A stretch of DNA of 64,000 bases from Sthenelais limicola (GCA_942159475.1 OW804094.1:50588966-50652965); one strand, 5' to 3'; positions 11,640 through 21,946 are shown, counted from the first letter of the stretch. Notes: a model not told the origin generated them from the sequence alone. Numbers and translations are program-made.

Positions 11640-12440
11640 CCATTGCACCATGCTCGATCTGTCTGTATATATATGACAGCCCGGGTAATGACGTCATAGT
11701 CACGGGGATTCCCCACCGGAACCCTACCCAGAACGAGGCCCATGTAATGACGTCATAGCAGCGGGGAATCGCCGTATCATGTGCATGCATGATCGGCGAT
11801 GATTAAAGCTAAAAAACGAAACGATTTGGAAGGCGTCGGGAGACGCCATAGGAGGGAGGTGGATGGGATGGTGGGCAATGTCAATGTACAAATAATTCCA
11901 TGTTTAGTAAAGTAAATAGCCCAAGACTTCTCCTGTTGTGACGATATCCTGCCGATTCCTGGTGCCACATATACTCTAGACGGTCGGCACCCCCGCTTCT
12001 TCCTTGGAAGAAGTCAGAATGACTCTATTTACAATTTCGCACGGTGCACAGACTACTAGTGTCCAACGATATATACTCTTATTCCATGTGGTTACTTCTC
12101 TGCCTGCATTCAATAATTTCCCCGCTGAGAATGTCTATTGATGCATGGAATACTTAGTTTAGGCCTATACCTACAACCTAGCGTACTTACATTGTCGATT
12201 CAGGCACTCACACTTCCACAATCCATTTTCGTTTCAACCTCCACACTCAACCCACACAGCTACATCCACGCCATTGACCATTCCGATCCCTTGTTCCATT
12301 CCGTACGAGCCGGAAGTCACTTCAACATAATCAACGTAACCGGCAAATGGGATTCGAAATGGATAGCGGACAGCTCAAAGCAAAACTTTTGCAGATGAAA
12401 ACGGCCGAAGCCTTGCCTTCAAGGCTTCGGCAAGTCTCCT
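11640..12440. repeat. X-family sequence inside the Gypsy 3' region
   Basis: It shares ordered landmarks with 18.1-20.9 kb: ATGACGTCATAG, a GATCGGCGATGATT-like segment, ATGGTGGGCAATGTCAA, AAGTAAATAGCCCAAGAC, TTGTGACGATA, and later CAAAGCAAAAC...GAAAACGGCC. It is more diverged than the 18-20 kb copies. It may have inserted into the Gypsy element or been picked up by it. Confidence 0.6.
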
Positions 12441-12956
12441 GGGACGGGCACTGATGGGGGGGGGGGGGGTTGGGGGGGGGGGGGGATATTCAAGGGACGG
12501 TTGGGTGGACGGGGGTTCGTCGGCAACTGTTTTTCTTTATTTATACAAGCAATAAGCCTAAAAGTCAGACCCCCACACAACCCAATCCAGCGGTATGCTT
12601 CTGGACGGGAGGCGACCAATAACCGCCTTAAGAAGGCGGTGCGCAAGCAGGCATATTTCGAACCCTTCTGTCGCCCCGGGCCTTCACAGCCATGGCTCAA
12701 TACCTTCCACAACTCAACCTGGCCGTGTCGTTTTCCTATTAAACATACCGATAGCTGACAACCTTACACAGAAATCGCAACGATATGACTTCCTCTGCAA
12801 GTTCTGTCCGAAGAACTAATCAATCTAGGCTGTAAAATAGATTTTTGATATTTCTATACTAATCCTATGGGGATGTGTTGGGACTGCTGACCGCCATTTG
12901 CGCCACCCCGTTGGAGCCCTAAGGGCACCCAGGCCAGGCTTATAGCATTGAGCGTG

Positions 12957-12988
12957 CTCCCCGCACACACCACCGTGTGTGCGGGGAG
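12957..12988. repeat. Perfect 13-bp-stem hairpin
   Basis: CTCCCCGCACACA and TGTGTGCGGGGAG are separated by CCACCG. It lies in the non-coding 3' region of the short-LTR Gypsy element. It could be an RNA structure of the genomic transcript; no U-tract follows that would suggest a terminator. Confidence 0.75.
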
Positions 12989-13237
12989 GACGGGGCAGGA
13001 GAGGTGGGGGGGGGGATCATTCAACAATCTGTAAGGTAAACGTCAGTCACAAGCACCTCATTTTTCACAGGAAAAAACATATTATGGGCGGTTTGATACT
13101 TCTGGACATCTCCCTCCTTCCACAATAATACATAGAAATGCAAGCAACATGAGAGAGAGTATAGATATAAGCTGTTGGTGATACAATAGGAGTACAATAC
13201 ATATAGTTAGAATAGAGAATGAGTTGTTATAATGTCT

Positions 13238-14902
13238 CTATATTTGTTCAATTAGTCGAGTGACTGGTTTCCCTGTCCTCGCTGATCTATGCGGTTCTGG
13301 TGTTTGCGGTACACCAGGTGGCACTGCTACCTGCTCAGTGCTGTCTGTTATTGTGTCTCTTATCCGATTCTTAGGTATCTCTTTTATTGTCTCTGTCTCT
13401 ACTGTTCTTCTCTCTTCTGGACCCTGGTCTGTTTCCTCAAAGTCTCTTGTTTCATTATACTGGTTCACCCCTTCACCCACTGGTTGTTTAGGGACACTCT
13501 TTAGATGTCGCCTATTCCTTCTTAGAACACTACCATTTTCTGTTAACACTGTATATGATCTAGGGCTTAACTGTGTTATTACCTTGCCTGTCTGATCCCA
13601 TTTATCACCTCTTACGAACACGGTGTCCTCAGGTTCGAGAGGTTTCAAAACCTTAGCATTTAAATCATATTTCTCACTTTTGTTGTTTTGACCCACACTT
13701 TCTTGTTTATACTTTGTTGCACGCACACTTGGCAGGGGTCCATTTAGTTTCCGTCCGTGAAGTGCCTCTCCTGGCGATACCCCTGATTCCATGGGTGCTG
13801 ACCTATAGGCTAGGAGAGCCATGTAGGGATCCTGGCCTGTCTCCTTCGCCTTGGGCAGCAGGTTTTTCACTATCCCTACCGCCCTCTCCGCCTTCTCATT
13901 CAATTGGGGGTACCTGGGGCTTGACGTCCTGTGGTTGAAGGCCCACGTCTCCGAAAACTGTCTGAAAGATTGAGAAGAGAATTGTGGTCTGTTATCTGTG
14001 ATAACTAGTTGCGGTACACCATATTTAGCAAATATACTTTTCGTGTGCATTATGACTTGTTCTGAGGTAGTGGATGTTAGTCTTACTATCTCCGGATATG
14101 AAGAGTGATAGTCCACAATCATTAAGTATTCATTCTTCTCCCAATAAAAGAGATCCATCCCTATTTTCTCCCAGGGCCCCCAGTCCTCCTTATCTTCTAC
14201 CATAGGCTCCTTCTGCTGGGCAGGAAGATATTTCAAGCAAATCCCACACATCTTTGATTGATATTCTATATCGTGATTCATCCTGGGCCAGTACATGGAC
14301 TGGCGGGCCCATCTTCTCTGTTTCTCTATTCCTAAATGACCCTCGTGAAGCTTCTCTAGCATTTCTCTTCTCATCGAGCTTGGTATTACAATTCGTTGCC
14401 CCCTTAATATTACACCACTTATTATGCATAGCTCATCTTTTATTGAGGCGTATGCTGGGCAGACCCCGTTTTTCCACCCGTCCATTATCGCCTCTTTGAC
14501 CGCACACAACAGCTCGTCTTTTGCTGTTTCCTCAGCTCTATGTGTGAGCATGGTTTTTGAGGCTGGGAGACTTTCGTATATTAGATTCACTTGTGCCCGG
14601 ACCTCTCTCTCCTGCAAGCCTCCTTCTTGCTGTACTACTCTCACCGCATACATTGCCCTTGACAACGTGTCTGATATGTACAGTGTTTTACCTGGCACCC
14701 ACTGCATCTTTACATTATATCGCTGTAACCTTAGCATCATCCGCTGAATGCGGGGCGTCATATCATTGAGTGATTTATTAGCTAGAGGAACTAACGGTTT
14801 GTGATCAGTTTCTAATTGCACATCCCTCATGCCATAGATGTAATTATGAAATCGTTCACAAGCATATATCAGACCCAACATCTCCTTTTCTATCTGGGCA
14901 TA
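13238..14902 (-). CDS. Gypsy RNase H (C-terminal end) and integrase
   Basis: In phase with the preceding frame across the TGA at 14903-14905. Counting from 14881, the zinc-binding domain is H179-x2-H182...C212-x2-C215. The catalytic triad is D243 (GMDLF), D296 (ITDNRPQF) and E332 (EKAERAV), with 35 residues between the last two as in DD35E integrases. A basic C-terminal tail follows. No chromodomain is evident. Apart from the upstream TGA it is intact, so the copy could be a recent source or a one-mutation casualty. Confidence 0.85.
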   Translation of the reverse strand, partial: YAQIEKEMLGLIYACERFHNYIYGMRDVQLETDHKPLVPLANKSLNDMTPRIQRMMLRLQRYNVKMQWVPGKTLYISDTLSRAMYAVRVVQQEGGLQEREVRAQVNLIYESLPASKTMLTHRAEETAKDELLCAVKEAIMDGWKNGVCPAYASIKDELCIISGVILRGQRIVIPSSMRREMLEKLHEGHLGIEKQRRWARQSMYWPRMNHDIEYQSKMCGICLKYLPAQQKEPMVEDKEDWGPWEKIGMDLFYWEKNEYLMIVDYHSSYPEIVRLTSTTSEQVIMHTKSIFAKYGVPQLVITDNRPQFSSQSFRQFSETWAFNHRTSSPRYPQLNEKAERAVGIVKNLLPKAKETGQDPYMALLAYRSAPMESGVSPGEALHGRKLNGPLPSVRATKYKQESVGQNNKSEKYDLNAKVLKPLEPEDTVFVRGDKWDQTGKVITQLSPRSYTVLTENGSVLRRNRRHLKSVPKQPVGEGVNQYNETRDFEETDQGPEERRTVETETIKEIPKNRIRDTITDSTEQVAVPPGVPQTPEPHRSARTGKPVTRLIEQI

Positions 14903-17344
14903 TCAAGATTCACATTCAGTTAAGGAGCGCGCTGCATAGGCTACAGGCTTCCATGCATTTTGATGATACTGTAGGAGCACTGCCCCTAATCCTCTCATCG
15001 AAGCATCACTGCTTACCTTTGTTGGCCTTCTTATGTCAAAATATGATAGCACCGGCCCCGAGCTAAGCACTTGTTTTATGTGCTGCCATTCCTCCTCATG
15101 TTTTTTATCCCATTGCCACTCAGTCTGTTTCTGCATCAGGGACCGAATGTTTGCACAAGATGTTGATAGATTAGGTATATACCTGCCAACAAAATTTACA
15201 CACCCCATTATCCTCTGCACTTCTTCTTTGTTTTTCGGACTTTCCATGTTGACTATAGCCTCTACTTTCTCCTTGTCTGGTGAGATTCCTTTTTCCGAGA
15301 GTTCCTCCCCTAGGAACTTTATCTTATTCACCCCAATCTCGCATTTGGTCCAGTTCATTAGCAGTTTATTTTGCGCAATCCTCTCTTTTACCTTTGCCAG
15401 TTTAGCATCATGCTCCTCCTGATCTCTTCCCCACACCAGAATGTCATCTACATAGACTCTCACGCCCGGAATGTTCTCAAACATCTGGTCCATTGAGCGA
15501 TGAAAAACCTCAGGGGCGGAGCACAACCCATATGGCAATCTATTATATGCGTACCTCCCAAATGGTGTTCCAAATGTCGTTAGCTTTTTACTAGATTCCT
15601 CCAGCTTGATTTGCCAAAATGCATGCGAGGCATCTAACTTACTGAACACCCTCGCATCTCTAATTTCTGAAAACATCTCGTCTTGTGTCGGTAACTGGAA
15701 GTGCTCCCTGGCTATTGATCTATTTAACTCCTTGGGATCTAGACAGATCCTGAGGTCCCCGTTGGATTTGTTTACCACTACCATCGCGTTAACCCAGTCG
15801 GTGGGCTCCTCCACCTTCTGAATCACCCCTAGGCTTTCCATGCGCTCAAGTTCCAGCTTTAATTTATCTTTAATTGCCACTGGTATTCTCCTAGCTGGGA
15901 TTATAACCGATTCTGCCCCTGGTTTTAGTTTTATCTTATGTACGTAGGGTATTGAGGACAGCTCACTGATCTCTGGTAGTATACATTGTTTTACTTCAGT
16001 CAGGAGTTTATCGTTTAGATGCTTATTTATCATGTCTATCTTGCTTGTACCTACCCCATTTTCCTCCTGCGTGTAGTGTCTTGTGATTAGTCCCAATCTT
16101 TCACAGGTGTCACCTCCTAGCAGTGATATGCCCTCACTGACTATGAAGCGAATGGGGTAGTGTTTTCCATTGATCGTCGCTTGCCTGATGATGTAGCCTT
16201 TCACCGGTATGTTGTGCCCGTTGTAGTCGGTGAGCTTTACCGCTACTGGTCTGAGTGCTGGTTTTTGATTTAATCCCTGGTAATCCTCATAGTTCATTAA
16301 ATCCGCTCCAGCTCCAGTGTCAAGTTTGCATGTCACCATGTCCTCTCCCAGTTTGACATTTGAAGCCCATTTGTGAGTCTTGCTGATCCTAATTGTCATG
16401 ACCTCCTTTGCCTCTGTATTCACCGTCCCTATAAATATAGCATCAACATTTTCCTCCAGTTGAGTGAATGCTGTTTCCTCCTGTTTTATCTCATCTACCC
16501 TTCCCCAGCACTTAGTTTCGAGATGTCCTTTTCTCTTGCATCTGTCACACCTATGATGCCATGCGGGGCAGTTCCTAATCTCGTGCCTGTTCCCACATTT
16601 CTTGCAGTCGATAACACGTGCTGAAGACCGGGTGTCACCCCCTGACGGTCCTCCAGCGGCTCCTCCTTGGTCCTGGCGAGTAGGTGGCGTCTGCTGCTGC
16701 CTGGGGCCACGTGTTTTTCCCACGTAGTTGACAGTCTCCTGTATGCCCGGCTCCATCACTAGCAACTCAGCTCTTGTCTGTGCTGCTCGTCTACAAGTTT
16801 GTACCGCTCTTTCCAGGGTTAGGTCGTCTTTCTTGATTAGTTTCTCTTTCAGCCCTCTGTCTGTCATCCCTACCACCATCCTTTCCAGAATAAAGTCTTC
16901 CTCATTCTCTCCCCACTCACATGTGGCCGCCTTAATGCGTAAGTCAGTCACATAGGCGTCTATGGTTTCTCCTTCCAGTTGCACACGTGTGTTGAACTGA
17001 TATCTCTCAAAAAACCTGTTTCTTTTTGGTGTGCAGTATTGGTCAAACTTTCTCATTACCGTATCAAAGTCAGTTTTATCCTCTGCTGGGATTGCAGCTA
17101 CTGGTGCTACTACTGGGTCCTCCTGACCTAGGACCTCTGGGACCTCAAGTGCCCATGTTCTCGTCTTGTATATCCTCTTTGCCTCACGTCCCGCAACATG
17201 GAGGAAGAGCGAGGTCTTCTTGTTCGGTAGATCCACACTCACCGTGTCTGCATACCAGAGGAGATCCTCCTTATAGATTTCCCAATTCTCCGCAACATTC
17301 CCTGTGGAGAATGACATTTGCTCTGGTGGCTTTACTCCGTCCAT
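14903..17344 (-). CDS. Gypsy Gag-protease-reverse transcriptase-RNase H (N-terminal part of polyprotein)
   Basis: The frame is open from 17401; the first internal ATG after the primer-binding site is at 17344 (residue 20 of that frame) and is my preferred start. Gag precedes two zinc knuckles, C266-x2-C269-x3-H273-x4-C278 and C285-x2-C288-x4-H293-x4-C298. The aspartic protease has DTGAGA at residues 361-366. The reverse transcriptase carries RLPYGLCSAP and YVDDILVW (residues 650-657). RNase H starts near SDASMRGLGAVLL. The frame ends at a TGA at 14903-14905, inside RNase H. The next frame downstream is in phase and continues the same protein, so Gag and Pol form one long frame with a single stop. 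An arginine codon CGA mutated to TGA is the simplest explanation. This is a family-level assignment by motif. Confidence 0.85.
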   Translation of the reverse strand: MDGVKPPEQMSFSTGNVAENWEIYKEDLLWYADTVSVDLPNKKTSLFLHVAGREAKRIYKTRTWALEVPEVLGQEDPVVAPVAAIPAEDKTDFDTVMRKFDQYCTPKRNRFFERYQFNTRVQLEGETIDAYVTDLRIKAATCEWGENEEDFILERMVVGMTDRGLKEKLIKKDDLTLERAVQTCRRAAQTRAELLVMEPGIQETVNYVGKTRGPRQQQTPPTRQDQGGAAGGPSGGDTRSSARVIDCKKCGNRHEIRNCPAWHHRCDRCKRKGHLETKCWGRVDEIKQEETAFTQLEENVDAIFIGTVNTEAKEVMTIRISKTHKWASNVKLGEDMVTCKLDTGAGADLMNYEDYQGLNQKPALRPVAVKLTDYNGHNIPVKGYIIRQATINGKHYPIRFIVSEGISLLGGDTCERLGLITRHYTQEENGVGTSKIDMINKHLNDKLLTEVKQCILPEISELSSIPYVHKIKLKPGAESVIIPARRIPVAIKDKLKLELERMESLGVIQKVEEPTDWVNAMVVVNKSNGDLRICLDPKELNRSIAREHFQLPTQDEMFSEIRDARVFSKLDASHAFWQIKLEESSKKLTTFGTPFGRYAYNRLPYGLCSAPEVFHRSMDQMFENIPGVRVYVDDILVWGRDQEEHDAKLAKVKERIAQNKLLMNWTKCEIGVNKIKFLGEELSEKGISPDKEKVEAIVNMESPKNKEEVQRIMGCVNFVGRYIPNLSTSCANIRSLMQKQTEWQWDKKHEEEWQHIKQVLSSGPVLSYFDIRRPTKVSSDASMRGLGAVLLQYHQNAWKPVAYAARSLTECES

Positions 17345-17355
17345 TTTGCGATCGT

Positions 17356-17372
17356 TTTTACTCCTGGTACCA
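17356..17372 (-). promoter_or_regulatory. tRNA primer-binding site of the short-LTR Gypsy
   Basis: TGGTACCAGGAGTAAAA lies immediately after the CTACA end of the 5' LTR on the minus strand. The TGG start would pair with the CCA tail of a primer tRNA. I do not identify the tRNA species. Confidence 0.7.
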
Positions 17373-17505
17373 TGTAGTATTACTCTAGTATGAATTGACA
17401 ACCGTACGCCGTGTTAGTTCTAAGTCAACTGCCTTTATTCCCACTCTCCAGTGGTTGGTGAGTATCGCCGCCACAAGTGGCAGCACCTGCTAGGATATCT
17501 AGACA
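17373..17505 (-). repeat. 5' LTR of the short-LTR Gypsy element
   Basis: A 133-bp repeat that begins TGTCTAGATATCC and ends CTACA on the minus strand. At this length, the LTR has room for only a minimal promoter and polyadenylation region. Confidence 0.85.
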
Positions 17506-17510
17506 AACCC

Positions 17511-18145
17511 CAAACCGGGAGAATCAGTAGGCTAACCCGGAAAATGACTGACGAATTCACCATTGAAAATGCATGCGAACTGGGAAATTTCGTTCCGGGT
17601 TAGCCGAGAATTAGAAACCAAATCGGAAACTTCTTAAAATTCCAAAATTGTGCTTTTTAATATTTAGCTAATCTTCCCTTTCCATCATTTCTACTTAGAC
17701 TTCATCAATTCCTGACTAGGGCATAGATTTTGTTAATTCATTCCGAGCTGGAATCTAATTCTCTAGACGTTTTGGCGCTAGTGGCTTCCCTTAGGCCTAT
17801 AGAGTGAATCCTGATAGCTCCTGATTCTCCCCATTGGCAAAAGGGCGCGCCACCAACAAATCGGAGGCTTCATTAGTGTCTAGAATAGTTGCCTCGCTCA
17901 CCCGATTTCCTATGTTTTCGTCATCCAGGTGAAAAACCAATGCCAGATTTGACATCCTCAACATTTTTAAGAAGGAAAACGTCGGGGTTCATACGGTCTA
18001 TATTGTACTCGTAATGCACATACCCTGATTTCCCAATGCATGTCTACCAGCTCCCAATGCTTAAGCCTTCTTCCTCGCACTTGGCTGTACTCGGTAACAT
18101 GCTCGTAGTGACGTCATAGCAGCCACCGTATGATGTGCAAAACAT
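17511..18145. other. Spacer between the Gypsy element and the X repeats
   Basis: No gene seen. There is a local inverted pair (CTAACCCGGAAAAT near 17532 and CCGGGTTAGCC near 17596). The X family begins near 18060-18110 with TAGTGACGTCATAGCAGCC. Confidence 0.4.
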
Positions 18146-18225
18146 CGCCCGTCATCGGCGATCGTTTTGCACATTTAATTAAACACAAACCAAACGATTT
18201 TAATGCGTTTGTTGGTGAGCGGGAT

Positions 18226-18333
18226 TGTAATGTCTTTCACGACTATATGCTAGACATCTGTCTAATAGAGAGGACACAACGATGGCGTGGGTCTGGAAGT
18301 GTTTTATTTGCCTCCCGTCAGGTGGCGCCAGCC
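18226..18333 (-). repeat. Solo LTR (truncated) of the deleted Gypsy family
   Basis: It matches the first 108 bases of the LTR at 19956-20088 and lies at exactly the same position within X unit 1. The last approximately 25 bp of the LTR and the repeated GGGAT are missing. LTR-LTR recombination followed by a small deletion explains this. Confidence 0.7.
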
Positions 18334-18913
18334 ATGGTGGGCAATGTCAACGTACAAAAACATTCCATATTTATGAAAGTAAATAGCCCAAGACATCCCT
18401 TCATTCCAATCAAATTGTGACGATAGTCCTACTGGTGCCACACACACATCTGGACGAGCAGCCCCCTTACCGTTATTACTTACCGCTATTCCTTACCGCT
18501 ATTCCTAGCAGGAATAGCTTTGCTATGATACTCGAGTCAAGTGGGCGGGGCACATACCGAAGGGAGAACGACTATATACCAACACTGTCTTCCGAAAGCC
18601 TTTTTTCATGCTTTTTTTTCCCAGAACTTTCTAACCGATCCCAGAAGCTAGAGTCAGTCAAGTGTAGCAAGGTCCAAACGGGAACATGTGTCATTTACTG
18701 ATGAAATAAAAAGTTATCGCTAACCGTAGATTCAAATCGAGACCTCTCAGCAATGGCCGCCATATCAAAACAAAACGAAGCCACAGCCACAGAAAGAGCC
18801 ACTACCACTCTAAGCCAATCAGATCCTGCGAATCGCCCGTCATCGGCGATCGTTTTGCACATTTAATTAAACACAAACCAAACGATTTTAATGCGTTTGT
18901 TGGTGGGCGGGAT

Positions 18914-19040
18914 TGTAATGTCTTTCACCACTATATGCTAGACGTCTGTCTAATAGAGAGGACACAACGATGGCGTGGGTCTGGAAGTGTTTTATTTGCC
19001 TCCCGTCAGGTGCCGCCAGCCTCGATACAAAAGCATAGAG
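18914..19040 (-). repeat. 3' LTR of the deleted Gypsy element
   Basis: About 97% similar by eye to 19956-20088, ending at CATAGA where internal sequence begins abruptly. Confidence 0.8.
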
Positions 19041-19044
19041 GTTT

Positions 19045-19466
19045 TGTTGGGTCACTATCTGTGCCTCTTCTGTCCACGCTACAATCAAATCATTTTCACC
19101 TTCTTCATGCACAATAGAACTAGGCATTCTTGACAAAAAATCAGCATTTGCATTCTCATGGGTACCCCTAAACTTGACAGTATACATGTAACTCAACAAA
19201 ATGATTGCCCATCTTTGCAACCGGGCTGCGGCGATTACTGGAATACCTTTCTTTGGTCCAAGAATTGATGCTAATGGTTTGTTGTCACTATACAATTCAA
19301 AATGTCTGCCCCACAAATAAGTGTGAAATTTCTGCACTCCAAACACTATGGCAAGTGCCTCCCTGTCAATTTGCGCATAATTACGCTCCGCCTTTGTTAG
19401 CGTTTGTGATGCAAATGCTATTGGTTTTTCTTTACCCTCAATAACATGCAACAATACCAAAGTCAC
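19045..19466 (-). pseudogene. Gypsy RNase H fragment fused onto deleted Gag
   Basis: Motifs IAFASQTLTKAERNYAQID, EALAIVFGVQKFHTYLWG, FELYSDNKPL and NANADFLSRM are the RNase H domain of Gypsy elements. The open frame then runs directly into LTR sequence, so the integrase was lost in a second deletion that also removed the inner end of the LTR. Confidence 0.8.
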
Positions 19467-19888
19467 ACTTGATGTTTTACTGCTTGATGTTTTAATTCCG
19501 CTGCATATTCGGTGACCGTCTCATTCTCTCGTTGATCCTGCCGATGAAAATTAAACCTCTCCGTCAACACTGACCTCGTTGGTGCGTAGAAGCTGCCCAT
19601 AGCTGCAGTCAACCCTTCAAACTTCAGTTCCTTGACTTTCTTAGGTTGGCATACATCCCTCAGTCTTGCATATAATGCTGGTTTCAGTGAGGAGATGAAC
19701 ATAGCACACTTCTTTTTTTCCTCTGTAATGTCATGTGCAATAAAGTAATGGTCCAACCTGTCACTGTAACATTCCCAATCCTTCACATCTGGATCAAAGG
19801 ATGCGAGCTTGGTCGCCATGATAGCATGTGGAGTTCTGGCCTCACCAAACAAACTTTGAAGGTGCCAACTGTCATCCACCTCTATCAA
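19463..19888 (-). pseudogene. Gypsy Gag N-terminal fragment
   Basis: The frame contains MATKLASFDPDVKDWECYSD, typical of the Gag N-terminus of Mag/K02A2.6-type Gypsy elements, and later ETVTEYAAELKHQA. It stops just after, where an AAACATCAAG repeat is present on both sides of the junction. The following DNA encodes RNase H in another frame. The junction therefore marks a deletion, probably between short direct repeats. Confidence 0.75.
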
Positions 19889-19955
19889 AACATCCCTTTT
19901 GCACTGACCTTCTCTTCCACTGATTTTCAGTAATATGTCGCCAATCTCGTCGCCA

Positions 19956-20088
19956 TGTAATGTATTTCACCACTATATGCTAGACGTCTGTCTAATAGAG
20001 AGGACACAACGATGGCGTGGGTCTGGAAGTGTTTTATTTGCCTCCCGCCAGGTGGCGCCAGCCTCGATACAAAAGCATAGACACTACA
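19956..20088 (-). repeat. 5' LTR of the deleted Gypsy element
   Basis: Begins TGTAGTGTCTATGC and ends CATTACA on the minus strand, immediately followed by the primer-binding site. Confidence 0.8.
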
Positions 20089-20261
20089 GGGATGGTGGGC
20101 AATGTCAACGTACAAAAACATTCCATATTTATGAAAGTAAATAGCCCAAGACATCCCTTCATTCCAATCAAATTGTGACGATAGTCCTACTGGTGCCACA
20201 CACACATCTGGACGAGCAGCCCCCTTACCGCTATTCCTTACTGCTATTCCTTACCGCTATT

Positions 20262-21016
20262 CCTTACCGCTATTCCTAGCAGGAATAGCTTTGCTATGAT
20301 ACTCGAGTCAAGTGGGCGGGGCACATACCGAAGGGAGAACGACTATATACCAACACTGTCTTCCGAAAGCCTTTTTTCATGCTTTTTTTTTCTCCAGAAC
20401 TTTCTAACCGATCCCAGAAGCTAGAGTCAGTCAAGTGTAGCAAGGTCCAAACGGGAACATGTGTCATTTACTGATGAAATAAAAAGTTATCGCTAACCGT
20501 AGATTCGAATCGAGACCTCTCAGCAATGGCCGCCATATCAAAACAAAACAAAGCCACAGCCACAGAAAGAGCCACTACCACTCTAAGCCAATCAGATCCT
20601 GCGAATCGGTCACGTGACCATGGGGACAATGACGTCAGGTCGGGGAAGCCCTCTGATCAGAAAAACAAAGCTTATAGGCTCTTTTTGCAGAAAAACATCC
20701 GGGATTATCATTTATTCTATTAAAAAGGTAACATTTAGTAATTCTTCTGCTAAAATCTTAAGGTCTGCTGGTCGTTGGGTTGGTTAAACCCTTACGACCT
20801 CAGCAGACATGCTCAAAGCAAAACGTCTGCACACGAAAACGGCCGGAGCCTGCTTTCAAGGCTTCAGCAAGTGGCATGGTGGGAGGGAGGCTATACTGGG
20901 TTTGCGAGGGCCGTTTTTGCGATCCTTTATCCAGCTAAATATAAAAACAATAAGAGGCGTACAGATCTTGAGAAATATAACCAAACTATTAAAATAATAA
21001 TCCCTTGAGCGGTATA
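20262..21016 (+). repeat. X family, left arm of a long inverted repeat
   Basis: The ordered blocks TACCGCTATTCC, TAGCTTTGCTATGAT, GACACTGTCTTCCGA-like, CTTTCTAACCGATCCCAGAAG, GTCTGCTGGTCGTTGGGTTGG, CTCAAAGCAAAACGTCTG, GAAAACGGCC and GGCGTACAGATCTTGAGAAA all reappear in reverse order and on the other strand at 22270-23035. A CRE-like TGACGTCA lies at about 20631. Confidence 0.75.
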
Positions 21017-21020
21017 CTTT

Positions 21021-21946
21021 TCTGGACCGACCGGTGTCAACTGGCATATTCATATGCCTCAAGCATTTACCGACAATTTGAGCCATGCCCACTTACTTAT
21101 CGACAATACCAGTAGATTACCCAATGGTCCGCCGATCCTCCCAAAATCACATTTCCCGACCTCCAAGCCACCAAAACAATGTACCCACACCTAGAGAAAT
21201 TATATAGACTGCGATTACCTCCAATACATCCTAGTTTATCTGGTATCACAACCGAGTAATCAGCGATTCCCCGACGCATATATACAACAGGCATGGCCTT
21301 CCAGCTTACCCTACGAACATAAGCCACATGGCACCTTCGGTAAACACTTGGCATCGCATCTTCGGTAATACTTGGGAAAAAAATCAACCAATCACAGGGC
21401 GCGTTACATTAACCTTGAGCTAGGCTCTCAGCCAATGGGATCACCCTTCCAAACGTTACTCTGCATGCCATGTGGACGGCCACATAGGCCGGAAACATGG
21501 CTGTGATGGTGGTGGGTGGACTTACGGTATCGGCGAAGCCTTTTTAAATAGCCTAAAGTTTCATTAATAATATAATGTGCTATTTAATTTAAGAGTTCTT
21601 TGTTCTCTGGACCAATCGGCGTCAACTGGCATATTCATATGCCTTAGGCATCCCCAACGATTTCTGCCACGCCCACAAAATAAATTATCGACACTACCAA
21701 TAGATTACCCGATGGTCCGCCGATGGTCCTCCCCAAATCATATTTGCCGACTTCCAATCCACCAAAACAATGTCCCCACGCCTAGAGAAATTATATAGAC
21801 TGCGATTACCTCCAATACATCAAGGTCTTTCTGGTATAATAAGTGAGAAATAACCGATTCCCCGACCCCTATATGCTAAAGCATGAACAGACATTTTACC
21901 CTGCGTACGGCCACATGGCACCTTCGGTAAACACTCGGCATCGCAA
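21021..21946 (+). repeat. Direct duplication between the X arms
   Basis: 21021-21359 and 21605-21946 share TCTGGACC, CAACTGGCATATTCATATGCC, AGATTACCC(A/G)ATGGTCCGCCGAT, CCACCAAAACAATGT, CTAGAGAAATTATATAGACTGCG and CACATGGCACCTTCGGTAAACACT. They are diverged, so the duplication is old relative to the LTR events nearby. Confidence 0.7.

Larger units (their letters stand above)
11224..17505 (-). mobile_element. Ty3/Gypsy retrotransposon with very short LTRs
   Basis: This is a 6.28-kb element on the minus strand. Direct repeats of about 133-138 bp lie at 17373-17505 (5' LTR) and 11224-11361 (3' LTR). The target duplication is AACCC at 11219-11223 and 17506-17510. The LTRs differ by one 5-bp indel (TTTAA) and one terminal base, so the insertion is young. 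A primer-binding site TGGTACCAGGAGT directly abuts the 5' LTR. Gag-pol fills 13238-17344. About 1.9 kb of non-coding sequence separates pol from the 3' LTR; it includes sequence related to the X repeat family (about 11640-12440) and a perfect hairpin (12957-12988). Confidence 0.9.
18914..20088 (-). mobile_element. Doubly deleted Gypsy element with 133-bp LTRs
   Basis: The 5' LTR is 19956-20088 and the 3' LTR is 18914-19040 (truncated on its inner side). The target duplication is GGGAT at 18909-18913 and 20089-20093. A primer-binding site TGGCGACGAGATTGGCGAC abuts the 5' LTR (19955 downward). Between the LTRs only gag and an RNase H fragment remain. Protease, most of RT, and all of integrase are missing, so this copy is non-autonomous. 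Confidence 0.85.
18146..20607. repeat. Tandem duplication of an X-family unit (688-bp period)
   Basis: The segment starting CGCCCGTCATCGGCGATCG at 18146 starts again at 18834. Unit 1 (18146-18833) and unit 2 (18834-20607) share the same text, including the end TCAGATCCTGCGAATC. Unit 2 is longer because it holds a complete LTR-internal-LTR insertion where unit 1 holds only a solo LTR. Both carry an iterated CCTTACCGCTATT motif (about three units near 18468-18507, more near 20222-20276). Confidence 0.8.

Noticed and set aside
12957..12988. Rho-independent terminator
   Set aside because: Bacterial-type signal in an animal sequence, and no T-run follows the stem.
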